64,000 nucleotides of DNA from Streptomyces antioxidans (GTDB lineage Bacteria; Actinomycetota; Actinomycetes; Streptomycetales; Streptomycetaceae). Shown here one piece after another: positions 40,486-48,268 of the stretch (its first letter is position 1; each line of letters opens with the position of its first letter). Where the stretch lies: the NCBI RefSeq assembly GCF_000968685.2, contig NZ_LAKD02000088.1:32062-96061 (forward strand). Reading direction: 5' to 3'. Below the pieces are notes generated by a model. It had not been told where the DNA came from. It was given only the letters and a program-made list of their open reading frames with translations, and ran no database searches. The translations under genes and the position numbers were made by a program.

Positions 40486-41976
40486 ATGGATCTCGAGACC
40501 TTCCGCAAGCTGGCGGCCGACCGCCGCGTCATCCCCGTCAGCCGCAAGCTGCTCGCGGACGGCGACACCCCCGTGGGCCTCTACCGCAAGCTGGCCGCCG
40601 AGCGACCCGGCACCTTCCTCCTCGAATCCGCCGAGAACGGCCGTTCCTGGTCCCGCTACTCCTTCATCGGCGTCCGCAGCGCCGCCACCCTCACCGAACG
40701 CGACGGCCGCACCCACTGGCTGGGCACCCCGCCGGTCGGCGTCCCCACCGACGGCGATCCCCTCCAGGCGCTGCGCGCCACCGTCGAGGCCCTGCACACC
40801 CCCCGCGACCTCGGCGGACTGGTCCAGCTGCCGCCGTTCACCGGTGGCATGGTCGGCTACCTCGGCTACGACATCGTCCGCCGCCTGGAGAAGGTCGGCG
40901 AGCACGGCCGGGACGATCTGCGCCTGCCCGAGCTGACCATGCTGCTCACCTCGGACCTCGCGGTGCTTGACCACTGGGACGGCACCGTGCTGCTGATCGC
41001 CAACGCGATCAACCACAACGACCTCGACACGGGGGTGGACGAGGCGTACGCGGACGCCGTGGCCCGGCTCGACGCGATGGCCGCCGACCTGGTCCGCCCC
41101 GTCGCGACCGACCCGGCCGCGCTGCCCGACTCCGAGCTGCCCGAGTACACCGCTCCGTGGGGCGGCGAGGACTTCATGGAAGCGGTGGACGACATCAAGG
41201 AGCGCATCCGCGCGGGCGAGGCGTTCCAGGTCGTGCCCTCGCAGCGGTTCGAGACGTCGTGCCCGGCCAGCGCCCTCGATGTCTACCGGGTGCTGCGCGC
41301 CACCAATCCGAGCCCCTATATGTACCTCTTCCGGTTCGAGGGCTTCGATGTGGTGGGCTCCAGCCCGGAGGCGCTGGTCAAGGTCGAGGACGGCCGGGCG
41401 ATGCTGCACCCCATCGCCGGCACCCGCCCCCGCGGGGCGACCCCGCAGGAGGACGCGGCGCTCGCCGAGGAACTGCTCGCCGACCCCAAGGAGCGGGCCG
41501 AGCACCTGATGCTCGTCGACCTCGGGCGCAATGACCTCGGGCGGGTCTGCGAGCCGGGCAGTGTGGAAGTCGTCGACTTCATGTCGATCGAGCGCTACAG
41601 CCATGTCATGCACATCGTCTCGACCGTCACCGGCAGCCTCGCCGAAGGCCGTACGGCCTTCGACGTGCTCACGGCCTGCTTCCCCGCGGGCACCCTCTCC
41701 GGCGCCCCCAAGCCGCGGGCGCTCCAGATCATCGAGGAGCTGGAGCCGAGCCGCCGCGGGCTGTACGGCGGCTGTGTCGGCTATCTCGACTTCGCGGGCG
41801 ACTCCGACACCGCGATCGCCATCCGCACCGCGCTGCTGCGCGAGGGCACGGCGTACGTCCAGGCGGGCGCCGGGATCGTCGCCGACTCCGATCCGGTGGC
41901 CGAGGACGCGGAGTGCCGCAACAAGGCGGCCGCGGTGCTGCGGGCGGTGCATGCGGCGGGGCGCCTGGGGCGGTAG
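40486..41976 (+). CDS. trpE: anthranilate synthase component I
   Basis: A 496-residue chorismate-utilising enzyme that makes anthranilate with glutamine or ammonia. The feedback-site motif FLLESAENGRSWSRYSF is near residue 45; the catalytic region includes PIAGTRPRGATPQEDAALAE, LMLVDLGRNDLGRV, ERYSHVMHIVSTV and FPAGTLSGAPKPRAL. TrpG is not adjacent. I see no Trp-codon leader peptide in the 75 bp between hisI and trpE, so classical attenuation is not evident here. Confidence 0.97.
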   Translation: MDLETFRKLAADRRVIPVSRKLLADGDTPVGLYRKLAAERPGTFLLESAENGRSWSRYSFIGVRSAATLTERDGRTHWLGTPPVGVPTDGDPLQALRATVEALHTPRDLGGLVQLPPFTGGMVGYLGYDIVRRLEKVGEHGRDDLRLPELTMLLTSDLAVLDHWDGTVLLIANAINHNDLDTGVDEAYADAVARLDAMAADLVRPVATDPAALPDSELPEYTAPWGGEDFMEAVDDIKERIRAGEAFQVVPSQRFETSCPASALDVYRVLRATNPSPYMYLFRFEGFDVVGSSPEALVKVEDGRAMLHPIAGTRPRGATPQEDAALAEELLADPKERAEHLMLVDLGRNDLGRVCEPGSVEVVDFMSIERYSHVMHIVSTVTGSLAEGRTAFDVLTACFPAGTLSGAPKPRALQIIEELEPSRRGLYGGCVGYLDFAGDSDTAIAIRTALLREGTAYVQAGAGIVADSDPVAEDAECRNKAAAVLRAVHAAGRLGR

Positions 41977-41989
41977 GGGGTACGACGGC

Positions 41990-42060
41990 TGCTCGGGGCT
42001 ACGCCCCGAACCCCGGAGCCCAGGGGCGGAGCCGCTGCCGGGAGCCACTGCCATGAGGCG
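41990..42060. repeat. short G/C-rich module E after trpE
   Basis: GGGGCTACGCCCC (41996-42008) and AGGGGCGGAGCC (42022-42033) are single modules of the family seen in cassettes A-D, without terminal repeats. Confidence 0.5.
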
Positions 42061-42126
42061 GAGCCGCGGATCTCGCGCCCGGACACCCCATGGTTTCCGG
42101 TAGCCGGTACTTCCCGGTAGGTCCCA

Positions 42127-42168
42127 TATCCCCCACCCGGGAACGACTCCGTACCCGGGTGGGGGATA
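42127..42168. promoter_or_regulatory. 15-bp inverted repeat overlapping -10, candidate operator
   Basis: TATCCCCCACCCGGG (42127-42141) and its exact complement (42154-42168) flank 12 nt. The right arm runs into a GATAGT -10-like hexamer (42165-42170), 7 nt before GTG 42178. It could be an operator or a hairpin ending the trpE transcript. Confidence 0.6.
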
Positions 42169-42177
42169 GTGGTAGGC

Positions 42178-42873
42178 GTGACTGCAGCAGCCGTACCCCC
42201 GCCCAGGGCCGAGCACGAGCCCTCCGCCCGCGCCGCGCGCGGCCGCCGAAGCAGCCTTGTCGTCGCCCTGCTCGCCGGTGCGCTCGGCGCCGCCCTCGTC
42301 CTGCTGGCCGCCAGCCGCAAATGGGCCGAGGGCACCGCCTCCGTCGCCCAGGGATCCCTCCCGCAGAGCGCCAACGGCGATGACATCACCGGACTGCCCG
42401 GTGCCCTCGCGGTCGTCGGCCTCGCCGCGCTGGTCGCGGTCTTCGCCGTGCGCCGCGTCGGCCGCGCCGTCGTCGCGGCGCTGCTGGCGCTCAGCGGCGC
42501 GGGCGTCGTGATCAGCTCCGCCCTCGGGGCGTCCGACAAGGCGGCGCTGGAGGAGAAGGCGTCCAAGGTGAGCGGGCTGACCCACAGCCCGATCCACGAC
42601 GTGGCGTACACCCCCTGGCCGTGGGTCGCCGCGGCGGGCGGGGTCCTGCTGCTGCTCGCGGGCGTGCTCGCCCTGGGCTACGGCCGTCACTGGCCCGCGA
42701 TGTCCGGCCGGTACGAGCGCGCGGCCACCGCCGGTGCCCCGGCCCGGAGCCGCACCCGGCGCGCCGCCACGACCTCCGACCCGGACCGCCCCGAGGAACT
42801 GTGGAAGGCCCTGGACCGCGGCGAAGACCCAACGGAGACCCACCCGCGCCAGGACGCCGACCGCAGCGCCTAG
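42178..42873 (+). CDS. TIGR02234-type Trp-associated membrane protein
   Basis: A 231-residue four-helix membrane protein regularly found beside actinobacterial trp genes. The helices are LVVALLAGALGAALVLLAAS, LAVVGLAALVAVFAVRR, VVAALLALSGAGVVISSALG and PWVAAAGGVLLLLAGVLALG; between 1 and 2 lies KWAEGTASVAQGSLPQSANG. The C-terminal tail is basic and hydrophilic. GTG 42178 appears leaderless; GTG 42169 is the alternative but overlaps the -10. Its function in tryptophan metabolism is unknown. Confidence 0.88.
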   Translation: MTAAAVPPPRAEHEPSARAARGRRSSLVVALLAGALGAALVLLAASRKWAEGTASVAQGSLPQSANGDDITGLPGALAVVGLAALVAVFAVRRVGRAVVAALLALSGAGVVISSALGASDKAALEEKASKVSGLTHSPIHDVAYTPWPWVAAAGGVLLLLAGVLALGYGRHWPAMSGRYERAATAGAPARSRTRRAATTSDPDRPEELWKALDRGEDPTETHPRQDADRSA

Positions 42874-42992
42874 CCCCCAACGGCGCCCTATCCCCCGCCC
42901 CGGGTTTGGGGATCTCCTGGCTGGTGCCGCGTCCCGTGGCGTAACGTCCCACCCCCGCTCAAGGGCGTTTCGCGCGTCGGGGACAATGGCGG

Positions 42993-43008
42993 GGGAGCGT
43001 TCGCTCCC
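42993..43008 (+). promoter_or_regulatory. 5'-leader hairpin upstream of HGxxPAAW gene
   Basis: GGGAGCG-TT-CGCTCCC lies 6 bp after a GACAAT -10-like hexamer (42982-42987), so it would form at or close to the 5' end of the transcript of the gene at 43049. Confidence 0.35.
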
Positions 43009-43048
43009 GAGCGCCCGGACCAGGCGCGTACAGCTACGAGGAGAATTC

Positions 43049-43318
43049 ATGGCGGGTCACAACCACGGACACACCCCGGCCGCCTGGACCGGTGTCACCA
43101 TCGCCTTCATCGGCTTCTGCGTCGCCGGCGCGTTCACCGTGGCGGCCGAACCGCTCGGCTTCTGGGCGGGCATGGGGATCATCGTCCTCGGCGGTGTCGT
43201 CGGCGCGGCGATGCGCGCGGCCGGGCTGGGCATGCCCAAGGCGCAGCACCCGCGGCAGCGGCAGTCCGAAGCGCAGCCGCAGCCCGCAGGGCAGGCGCAG
43301 GCGCAGACCCAGAGCTGA
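43049..43318 (+). CDS. HGxxPAAW family membrane protein
   Basis: An 89-residue protein with the diagnostic N-terminal HGHTPAAW motif (residues 7-14), two membrane helices (TGVTIAFIGFCVAGAFTVAA and GFWAGMGIIVLGGVVGAAMR), and a Gln/Ala-rich tail. ATG 43049 follows ACGAGGAGA. The family is regularly located near trp genes in actinobacteria. Its function is unknown. An unrelated frame on the opposite strand is ignored. Confidence 0.9.
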   Translation: MAGHNHGHTPAAWTGVTIAFIGFCVAGAFTVAAEPLGFWAGMGIIVLGGVVGAAMRAAGLGMPKAQHPRQRQSEAQPQPAGQAQAQTQS

Positions 43319-43440
43319 GCCCCGGCGCGGCCCGGGGCCGTGCCCGCCTCCGCCGGGCGCACTGCTGCGCTGAGCCGTACGGAGGTTGGCGTATCGGCCC
43401 TGAGCTGCGCCTTCGTGGATACCCGGGCAGACTCGGCGGT

Positions 43441-43863
43441 GTGACAGAACCACCGCCGACCGCCCCCGCCCCCCTGGTGCGGCACCTGGCGCGGCGGCTG
43501 GCCGCCCCGCTGGGCGTGCTCGCGGGCGTTCTCGCCGCCTTCGGGTACGTCGGCGCCGTCGACCCCCGGGAGCCCGGCCACTACCCCGTCTGCCCGCTGC
43601 TGCGGCTCACCGGGCTGTACTGCCCGGGCTGCGGCGGGCTCCGCGGCGCCCATGCCCTGGCCCACGGCGATCTGGCGGCCGCGCTGCGTGACAACGCCCT
43701 CGCCGTCGGCTGTTACGCGGCCTTCGCCGTCTGCTGGGCGGTGTGGTGCGTACGCGGCCGCTTCCCGGCGCCGCGGCTGTGGCACGCGGGGGCGCTCGGC
43801 GTGCTGGCCCTGGTCTTCAGCATCGTCCGGAATTTCCCGTTCGGGGGACTACTCGTGCCGTGA
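43441..43863 (+). CDS. DUF2752 membrane protein
   Basis: A 140-residue protein with three predicted helices. The DUF2752 signature YPVCPLLRLTGLYCPGCGGL contains a CPGCGG cysteine pair and is followed by RGAHALAHGDLAAALRDNAL. The N-terminal helix is LGVLAGVLAAFGYVGAV; the C-terminal ones include YAAFAVCWAVWCV and LGVLALVFSIVRNF. GTG 43441 is used as start. Function unknown; it is a constant neighbour of trpC in Streptomyces-like clusters as far as the layout here suggests. Confidence 0.85.
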   Translation: MTEPPPTAPAPLVRHLARRLAAPLGVLAGVLAAFGYVGAVDPREPGHYPVCPLLRLTGLYCPGCGGLRGAHALAHGDLAAALRDNALAVGCYAAFAVCWAVWCVRGRFPAPRLWHAGALGVLALVFSIVRNFPFGGLLVP

Positions 43864-44038
43864 CCGTTGTTGTGAATTGTTGTTGCATGCGTGGTGAATG
43901 CGCATGTGGCGGGCGTACGCGTCAACCGGATGCGAAGCTTCGGCCTACCGGCGGCTACCATCGCAGTTCCAGGCGACGCGGTGGATCGCCGCGCCCGGTA
44001 TCAGAAGCTTCATCCCCGTCACGGAAGGGGGCCGCTCG

Positions 44039-44848
44039 GTGAGTGTGCTCGACGAGATCATCGACGGAGTCCGTGCCGACCTCGCGGAGCGGCAGGCGAG
44101 CGTCGCCCTCGACGAGCTCAAGGAGCGGGCGGCCAAGGCCCAGCCGTCGAAGGACGGTGTCGCGGCGCTCAAGGGCGAGGGCGTCAAGGTGATCTGCGAG
44201 GTCAAGCGGTCCAGCCCCTCCAAGGGCGCGCTCGCCGCGATCGCCGACCCCGCCGGGCTCGCCGCGGACTACGAGGCGGGCGGCGCGGCCGTGATCAGCG
44301 TGCTGACCGAGCAGCGGCGCTTCGGCGGATCGCTGGCCGACCTGGAAGCCGTAAGGGCGAAGGTCGACATCCCCGTGCTCCGTAAGGACTTCGTCGTCAC
44401 CTCGTACCAGCTGTGGGAGGCCCGGGCGCACGGCGCCGACGTCATCCTGCTGATCGTCGCCGCGCTGGAGCAGCAGGCGCTGGTCTCGCTCATCGAGCGG
44501 GCCGAGTCGATCGGGCTGACGCCCCTGGTCGAGGTGCATGACGAGGAGGAGACCGCCCGGGCGGTCGACGCCGGAGCCCGGGTGATCGGCGTCAATGCGC
44601 GCGACCTCAAGACCCTCGAGGTGGACCGCTCGAACTTCGCCCGGATCGCACCGGAGATCCCGGACCATATCGTCAAGATCGCGGAGTCCGGGGTGCGCGG
44701 CCCCCACGACCTGATCGCCTACGCCAACGACGGTGCCGACGCGGTGCTGGTCGGCGAGTCCCTGGTGACCGGGCGCGACCCCAAGGCCGCGGTGGCCGAT
44801 CTGGTGGCGGCGGGCGCCCATCCGGCGCTGCGCCACGGCCGGGACTGA
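44039..44848 (+). CDS. trpC: indole-3-glycerol phosphate synthase
   Basis: A 269-residue barrel enzyme that closes the indole ring. It has the N-terminal VLDEIIDGVRADLAERQA, the substrate-binding ICEVKRSSPSKGAL with the conserved Lys, VLTEQRRFGGSLADLEAVRA, LRKDFVVTSYQLWEARAHGA, and GVNARDLKTLEVD. GTG 44039 is preceded by GGAAGGGGG; the frame upstream has no ribosome site. The 175-bp upstream region has a possible TACCAT -10 at 43956-43961. TrpM and trpB-trpA follow. Confidence 0.96.
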   Translation: MSVLDEIIDGVRADLAERQASVALDELKERAAKAQPSKDGVAALKGEGVKVICEVKRSSPSKGALAAIADPAGLAADYEAGGAAVISVLTEQRRFGGSLADLEAVRAKVDIPVLRKDFVVTSYQLWEARAHGADVILLIVAALEQQALVSLIERAESIGLTPLVEVHDEEETARAVDAGARVIGVNARDLKTLEVDRSNFARIAPEIPDHIVKIAESGVRGPHDLIAYANDGADAVLVGESLVTGRDPKAAVADLVAAGAHPALRHGRD

Positions 44849-44871
44849 CAGCGGGACGGGATCGGCGGACC

Positions 44872-45024
44872 ATGGAGACGTACGCGCGCCTGGCACGGGG
44901 CTGTCGGCCCCGGGGCTGCCGCGCGCCCGCGAGGCGGGTGCGGGGGCGGCGCGTGCGCTACCACATCGGATGCGAGCCGGGACAGATCAACGGGCGGCGA
45001 TGGCGTCGGGCGGCGGCGCGCTGA
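44872..45024 (+). CDS. trpM: TrpM, small tryptophan-biosynthesis modulator
   Basis: A 50-codon gene between trpC and trpB. It starts METYARLARGCRPRGC and ends in an Arg-rich tail (RRWRRAAAR); 15 or more residues are Arg, and Cys11, Cys16 and Cys34 are present, one followed by EPGQINGRRW. The location is that of S. coelicolor trpX/trpM, a small protein reported to modulate tryptophan synthesis and morphological differentiation. Only a weak ribosome site precedes the ATG. The sequence is very basic, and I rely mainly on position for the name. Confidence 0.72.
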   Translation: METYARLARGCRPRGCRAPARRVRGRRVRYHIGCEPGQINGRRWRRAAAR

Positions 45025-45063
45025 GCGCACGCCGCACGCGTTCCCGTCCATCCCACCCGTAGC

Positions 45064-45122
45064 GGGGCGGTGCCCCAGCTGTCCCGGGGCGATGTCCCCG
45101 GCTGTCGCGGGGCGCTGCCCCG
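45064..45122 (+). promoter_or_regulatory. three tandem GC hairpins between trpM and trpB
   Basis: GGGGC-GGT-GCCCC (45064-45076), CGGGG-N6-CCCCG (45085-45100) and CGGGGC-GCT-GCCCCG (45108-45122) repeat with GCTGTC spacers at about 22-23-bp intervals, ending just before the trpB ribosome site. They may affect processing, stability or expression ratio. Confidence 0.55.
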
Positions 45123-45139
45123 ATCGAGGAGTACGTCGC

Positions 45140-46387
45140 ATGTCCTCTGATTTCTTCATCCCTGACCCCGAGGGTCAGGTGCCCAGCGCCGAGGGCTATT
45201 TCGGTGCCTTCGGCGGCAAGTTCATCCCCGAGGCACTGGTCGCCGCGGTGGACGAGGTCGCCGCCGAGTACGAGAAAGCCAAGGCGGACCCCGCCTTCGC
45301 GGCCGAGCTCGAGGATCTGCTGGTCAACTACACCGGCCGGCCCAGCGCGCTGACCGAGGTACCGCGGTTCGCCGAGCACGCCGGGGGTGCACGGGTCTTC
45401 CTCAAGCGGGAGGACCTCAACCACACCGGCTCCCACAAGATCAACAACGTGCTGGGGCAGGCCCTGCTGACCAGGCGGATGGGCAAGTCCCGCGTCATCG
45501 CCGAGACCGGTGCCGGTCAGCACGGGGTGGCCACGGCCACCGCATGCGCGCTGTTCGGGCTCGAGTGCACCATCTATATGGGCGAGATCGACACCCAGCG
45601 GCAGGCGCTCAACGTGGCGCGGATGCGGATGCTGGGCGCCGAGGTCATCGCGGTGAAGTCCGGCAGCCGCACCCTTAAGGACGCCATCAACGAGGCGTTC
45701 CGTGACTGGGTCGCCAATGTGGACCGCACCCACTACCTCTTCGGCACCGTGGCGGGCCCCCACCCCTTCCCGGCGCTGGTGCGCGACTTCCACCGGGTGA
45801 TCGGCGTGGAGGCGCGGCGGCAGATCCTGGAGCGGACCGGGCGGCTGCCGGACGCGGTCGCGGCCTGCGTGGGCGGCGGATCCAACGCGATCGGGCTGTT
45901 CCACGCCTTCCTGCCGGACGAGAGCGTACGGATCGTCGGCTTCGAGCCCGCCGGGCACGGCGTGGCCACCGGGGAGCACGCGGCCACGCTGAGCCAGGGC
46001 GAGCCCGGGATCCTGCACGGCTCCCGGTCCTATGTGCTGCAGGACGAGGACGGCCAGATCACCGAGCCGTACTCGATCTCGGCCGGTCTCGACTACCCCG
46101 GCGTCGGCCCCGAGCACGCGTATCTGAAGGACGTCGGCCGCGCCGAGTACCGGGCGGTCACCGATGACGAGGCCATGCGGGCGCTGCGGCTGCTCTCGGA
46201 GACCGAGGGCATCATCCCGGCGATCGAGAGCGCCCACGCGCTCGCTGGCGCCCTGGACCTCGGCCGGGAGCTGGGGAGCGACGGCCTGGTGCTGGTCAAC
46301 CTCTCCGGGCGCGGTGACAAGGACATGGACACGGCGGCCACGTACTTCGGGCTCTACGACCAGCGAAGCGACGAGGGAGCGAAGTGA
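45140..46387 (+). CDS. trpB: tryptophan synthase beta subunit
   Basis: A 415-residue PLP enzyme that joins indole and serine. It has GYFGAFGGKFIPEALVAAVD, KREDLNHTGSHKINNVLGQA with the PLP Lys100, GAGQHGVATATACALFGL, ACVGGGSNAIGLFHAF and SGRGDKDM at the C-terminus. ATG 45140 follows GAGGAG. Its TGA overlaps the trpA start (GTGATG), so alpha and beta subunits are translated in equal amounts. The upstream hairpin cluster may tune its expression. Confidence 0.97.
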   Translation: MSSDFFIPDPEGQVPSAEGYFGAFGGKFIPEALVAAVDEVAAEYEKAKADPAFAAELEDLLVNYTGRPSALTEVPRFAEHAGGARVFLKREDLNHTGSHKINNVLGQALLTRRMGKSRVIAETGAGQHGVATATACALFGLECTIYMGEIDTQRQALNVARMRMLGAEVIAVKSGSRTLKDAINEAFRDWVANVDRTHYLFGTVAGPHPFPALVRDFHRVIGVEARRQILERTGRLPDAVAACVGGGSNAIGLFHAFLPDESVRIVGFEPAGHGVATGEHAATLSQGEPGILHGSRSYVLQDEDGQITEPYSISAGLDYPGVGPEHAYLKDVGRAEYRAVTDDEAMRALRLLSETEGIIPAIESAHALAGALDLGRELGSDGLVLVNLSGRGDKDMDTAATYFGLYDQRSDEGAK

Positions 46388-47205
46388 TGGCCGGGAACCT
46401 GGAGCTGCTGGGGTCCGTCCTGGCGGGCGCCAAGGATGAGGGGCGCGCCGCGCTCGTCGGCTATCTGCCCGCCGGTTTCCCCACCATCGACGGCGCGGTG
46501 GACGCGATGACCGCCATGATCGAGGGCGGTTGCGACATCGTCGAGGTCGGGCTGCCGCACAGCGATCCGGTGCTCGACGGGCCGGTGATCCAGACCGCCG
46601 ACGACATCGCGCTGCGCAACGGGGTCCGGATCCGCGATGTGATCCGCACCGTGGGGGAGGCGCACGCCCGCACCGGCGCCCCGATCCTGTGCATGACGTA
46701 CTGGAACCCGGTGGACCGGTACGGCGTCGAGCGGTTCGCCGCCGATCTCGCCGAGGCGGGCGGCGCGGGCTGCATCCTGCCCGACCTCCCGGTCGAGGAG
46801 TCGGAGATCTGGCGGAAGGCCGCCGAGCAGCACGGTCTGGCGACGGTGTTCGTGGTCGCGCCCAGCAGCCGTGATGAGCGGCTGGCGAAGATCACGGCGG
46901 CGGGCAGCGGTTTCGTCTACGCGGCGTCGCTGATGGGCGTCACCGGAACGAGGGAATCGGTGGGCCAGGAGGCGCGCGCGCTGGTGGAGCGCACCCGCTC
47001 CACCACCACGCTCCCGGTCTGCGTGGGCCTCGGCGTCTCCAATGCCAGTCAGGCGGCGGAGGTCGCGGCGTTCGCCGACGGGGTCATCGTCGGCTCGGCC
47101 TTCGTCAAGCGGCTGCTGGACGCCGAGGGCGACACCGAGGCCGGTCTGGCGGGGCTGCGCGAGCTCGCGGGCGAGCTGGCGGAGGGTGTCCGCACCGCCC
47201 GTTAG
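46387..47205 (+). CDS. trpA: tryptophan synthase alpha subunit
   Basis: A 272-residue barrel that cleaves indole-3-glycerol phosphate. It has the N-terminal GRAALVGYLPAGFPTIDGAV; the catalytic pair is Glu53 and Asp64 in DIVEVGLPHSDPVLDGPVIQ; then MTYWNPVDRYGVERF, LPDLPVEES, YAASLMGVTGTRES and GLGVSNASQAAEVAAFADGV. ATG 46387 is used; GTG 46384 is three bases earlier. The last codons belong to a 25-bp repeat that continues past the stop. Confidence 0.96.
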   Translation: MAGNLELLGSVLAGAKDEGRAALVGYLPAGFPTIDGAVDAMTAMIEGGCDIVEVGLPHSDPVLDGPVIQTADDIALRNGVRIRDVIRTVGEAHARTGAPILCMTYWNPVDRYGVERFAADLAEAGGAGCILPDLPVEESEIWRKAAEQHGLATVFVVAPSSRDERLAKITAAGSGFVYAASLMGVTGTRESVGQEARALVERTRSTTTLPVCVGLGVSNASQAAEVAAFADGVIVGSAFVKRLLDAEGDTEAGLAGLRELAGELAEGVRTAR

Positions 47206-47284
47206 GAGGGTGTCCCGCACCGGCCGTCAGGGAAGTGTCCCGCACCGGCCGTCAGGGAAGCGTCCCGCATCGGCCGTCAGAAGG
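47186..47284. repeat. 25-bp tandem repeat starting in the trpA 3' end
   Basis: Perfect-to-near copies 47210-47234, 47235-47259 and 47260-47284 (GTGTCCCGCACCGGCCGTCA then GGGAA). A diverged 24-bp copy, 47186-47209, encodes the trpA C-terminus and its stop. Confidence 0.9.
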
Positions 47285-47307
47285 TCGCTCGTTCGAGGGA
47301 ACAACGG

Positions 47308-47337
47308 GGCGGAGGAGCTCAGCGGTGCTCCTCCGCC
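47308..47337 (+). terminator. terminator after trp genes
   Basis: GGCGGAGGAGC (47308-47318) and its complement GCTCCTCCGCC (47327-47337) form an 11-bp stem with 8-nt loop, between trpA and the DsbA-like gene; a short T/A-rich TCGTTAGG follows. Confidence 0.7.
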
Positions 47338-47352
47338 TCGTTAGGCGAGGGC

Positions 47353-48186
47353 GTGAGCCAGAGAAACCGTGAGGGAAAGCGCGGCGCCCGAGAGCGCCTG
47401 CGGGAACAACGCGAGCGGGAGCGGGCGCGCGCGAAGCGTAAGCGGACGCTGGGCGTCCTGGGGGCGGTGGTGGCCGTCCTCGGCGCGGCCGTGGGCGTGG
47501 GCGTGGTCGCGTCCAGGACCGATGACGACCCGGGGAAGGGTGCGTCGGGCAGTGCCCTGGTGCCACCGCGCGGAGCCGTCGGCAAGGGACGTCTTGTGAT
47601 CCCCTCGGGGAAGTCGGAGAAGTCCGCACAGGAGGGCAAGGCGGGGCGGCCGGGGAAGGCGGGCCCGGTAACCCTGACGGTCTACGAGGACTTCCGCTGC
47701 CCGGGCTGCAAGCAGTTCGAGGACGTCTTCCGCAAGACCGTCCACGAGCTCCAGGACGCCGGGCGGATGAGGGTCGAGTACCACCTGGTGACGATCATCG
47801 ACGGAAACCTCGGCGGCACCGGTTCGGTCCGGGCCGCGAACGCGGCGGCCTGCGCCCAGGACGAGGACCCGGCCAAGTTCCGCGCGTACCACGATGTGCT
47901 CTACCGCCACCAGCCCCAGGAGACCCGGGACAGCTACGCCGACAACGGTCGGCTGATCAAGCTCGCGGACCAGGTCCCCGGGCTGGTCACGCCCGCCTTC
48001 CGGCGGTGCGTCGAGGGCGGTCGGCACGACACCTGGGTGCGCAAGTCCAACGATGTCTTCGCCCACTCCGGCTACGCCTCCACGCCGACCGTGCTGCTGG
48101 GCGGGAAGTCGATCTACGGCGACCCCAAGAAGCCGCTGAGCCCCAACAAGCTCAAGCGCATGGTCCTCGCGGCGGACCGCGACTGA
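47353..48186 (+). CDS. membrane-anchored DsbA-like thioredoxin-fold protein
   Basis: A 277-residue protein related to that at 5101-5931. It has a highly basic N-terminus (residues 1-31, REGKRGARERLREQRERER), a membrane helix at about 33-52, a Lys/Gly-rich linker, and a DsbA domain with CPGC in YEDFRCPGCKQFED. The second region includes RVEYHLVTIIDGNLGGTGS and the cis-Pro loop ASTPTVLLGGKS. An additional Cys pair (AACAQDED, RRCVEGG) is present. The GTG start follows GGCGAGGG. It precedes lgt by 82 bp. Confidence 0.9.
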   Translation: MSQRNREGKRGARERLREQRERERARAKRKRTLGVLGAVVAVLGAAVGVGVVASRTDDDPGKGASGSALVPPRGAVGKGRLVIPSGKSEKSAQEGKAGRPGKAGPVTLTVYEDFRCPGCKQFEDVFRKTVHELQDAGRMRVEYHLVTIIDGNLGGTGSVRAANAAACAQDEDPAKFRAYHDVLYRHQPQETRDSYADNGRLIKLADQVPGLVTPAFRRCVEGGRHDTWVRKSNDVFAHSGYASTPTVLLGGKSIYGDPKKPLSPNKLKRMVLAADRD

Positions 48187-48268
48187 TCCCCGTACCGATC
48201 CTTGTTACGCAGCCGTTGCCGGGTGGGTTGCCGCATCTCCCGCCCGGCACGGTAGCGTCGGTCCCGTC

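Noticed and set aside
44919..44990. Possible tRNA-like or riboswitch fold in the trpC-trpB spacer
   Set aside because: GC-rich pairing is explained by trpM codons and the later simple hairpins; no cloverleaf, T-loop or aptamer consensus is present.
45025..45140. Repeated hairpins as a CRISPR array
   Set aside because: Units are about 23 bp with 6-8 bp spacers that are themselves similar; no cas genes anywhere in the window.
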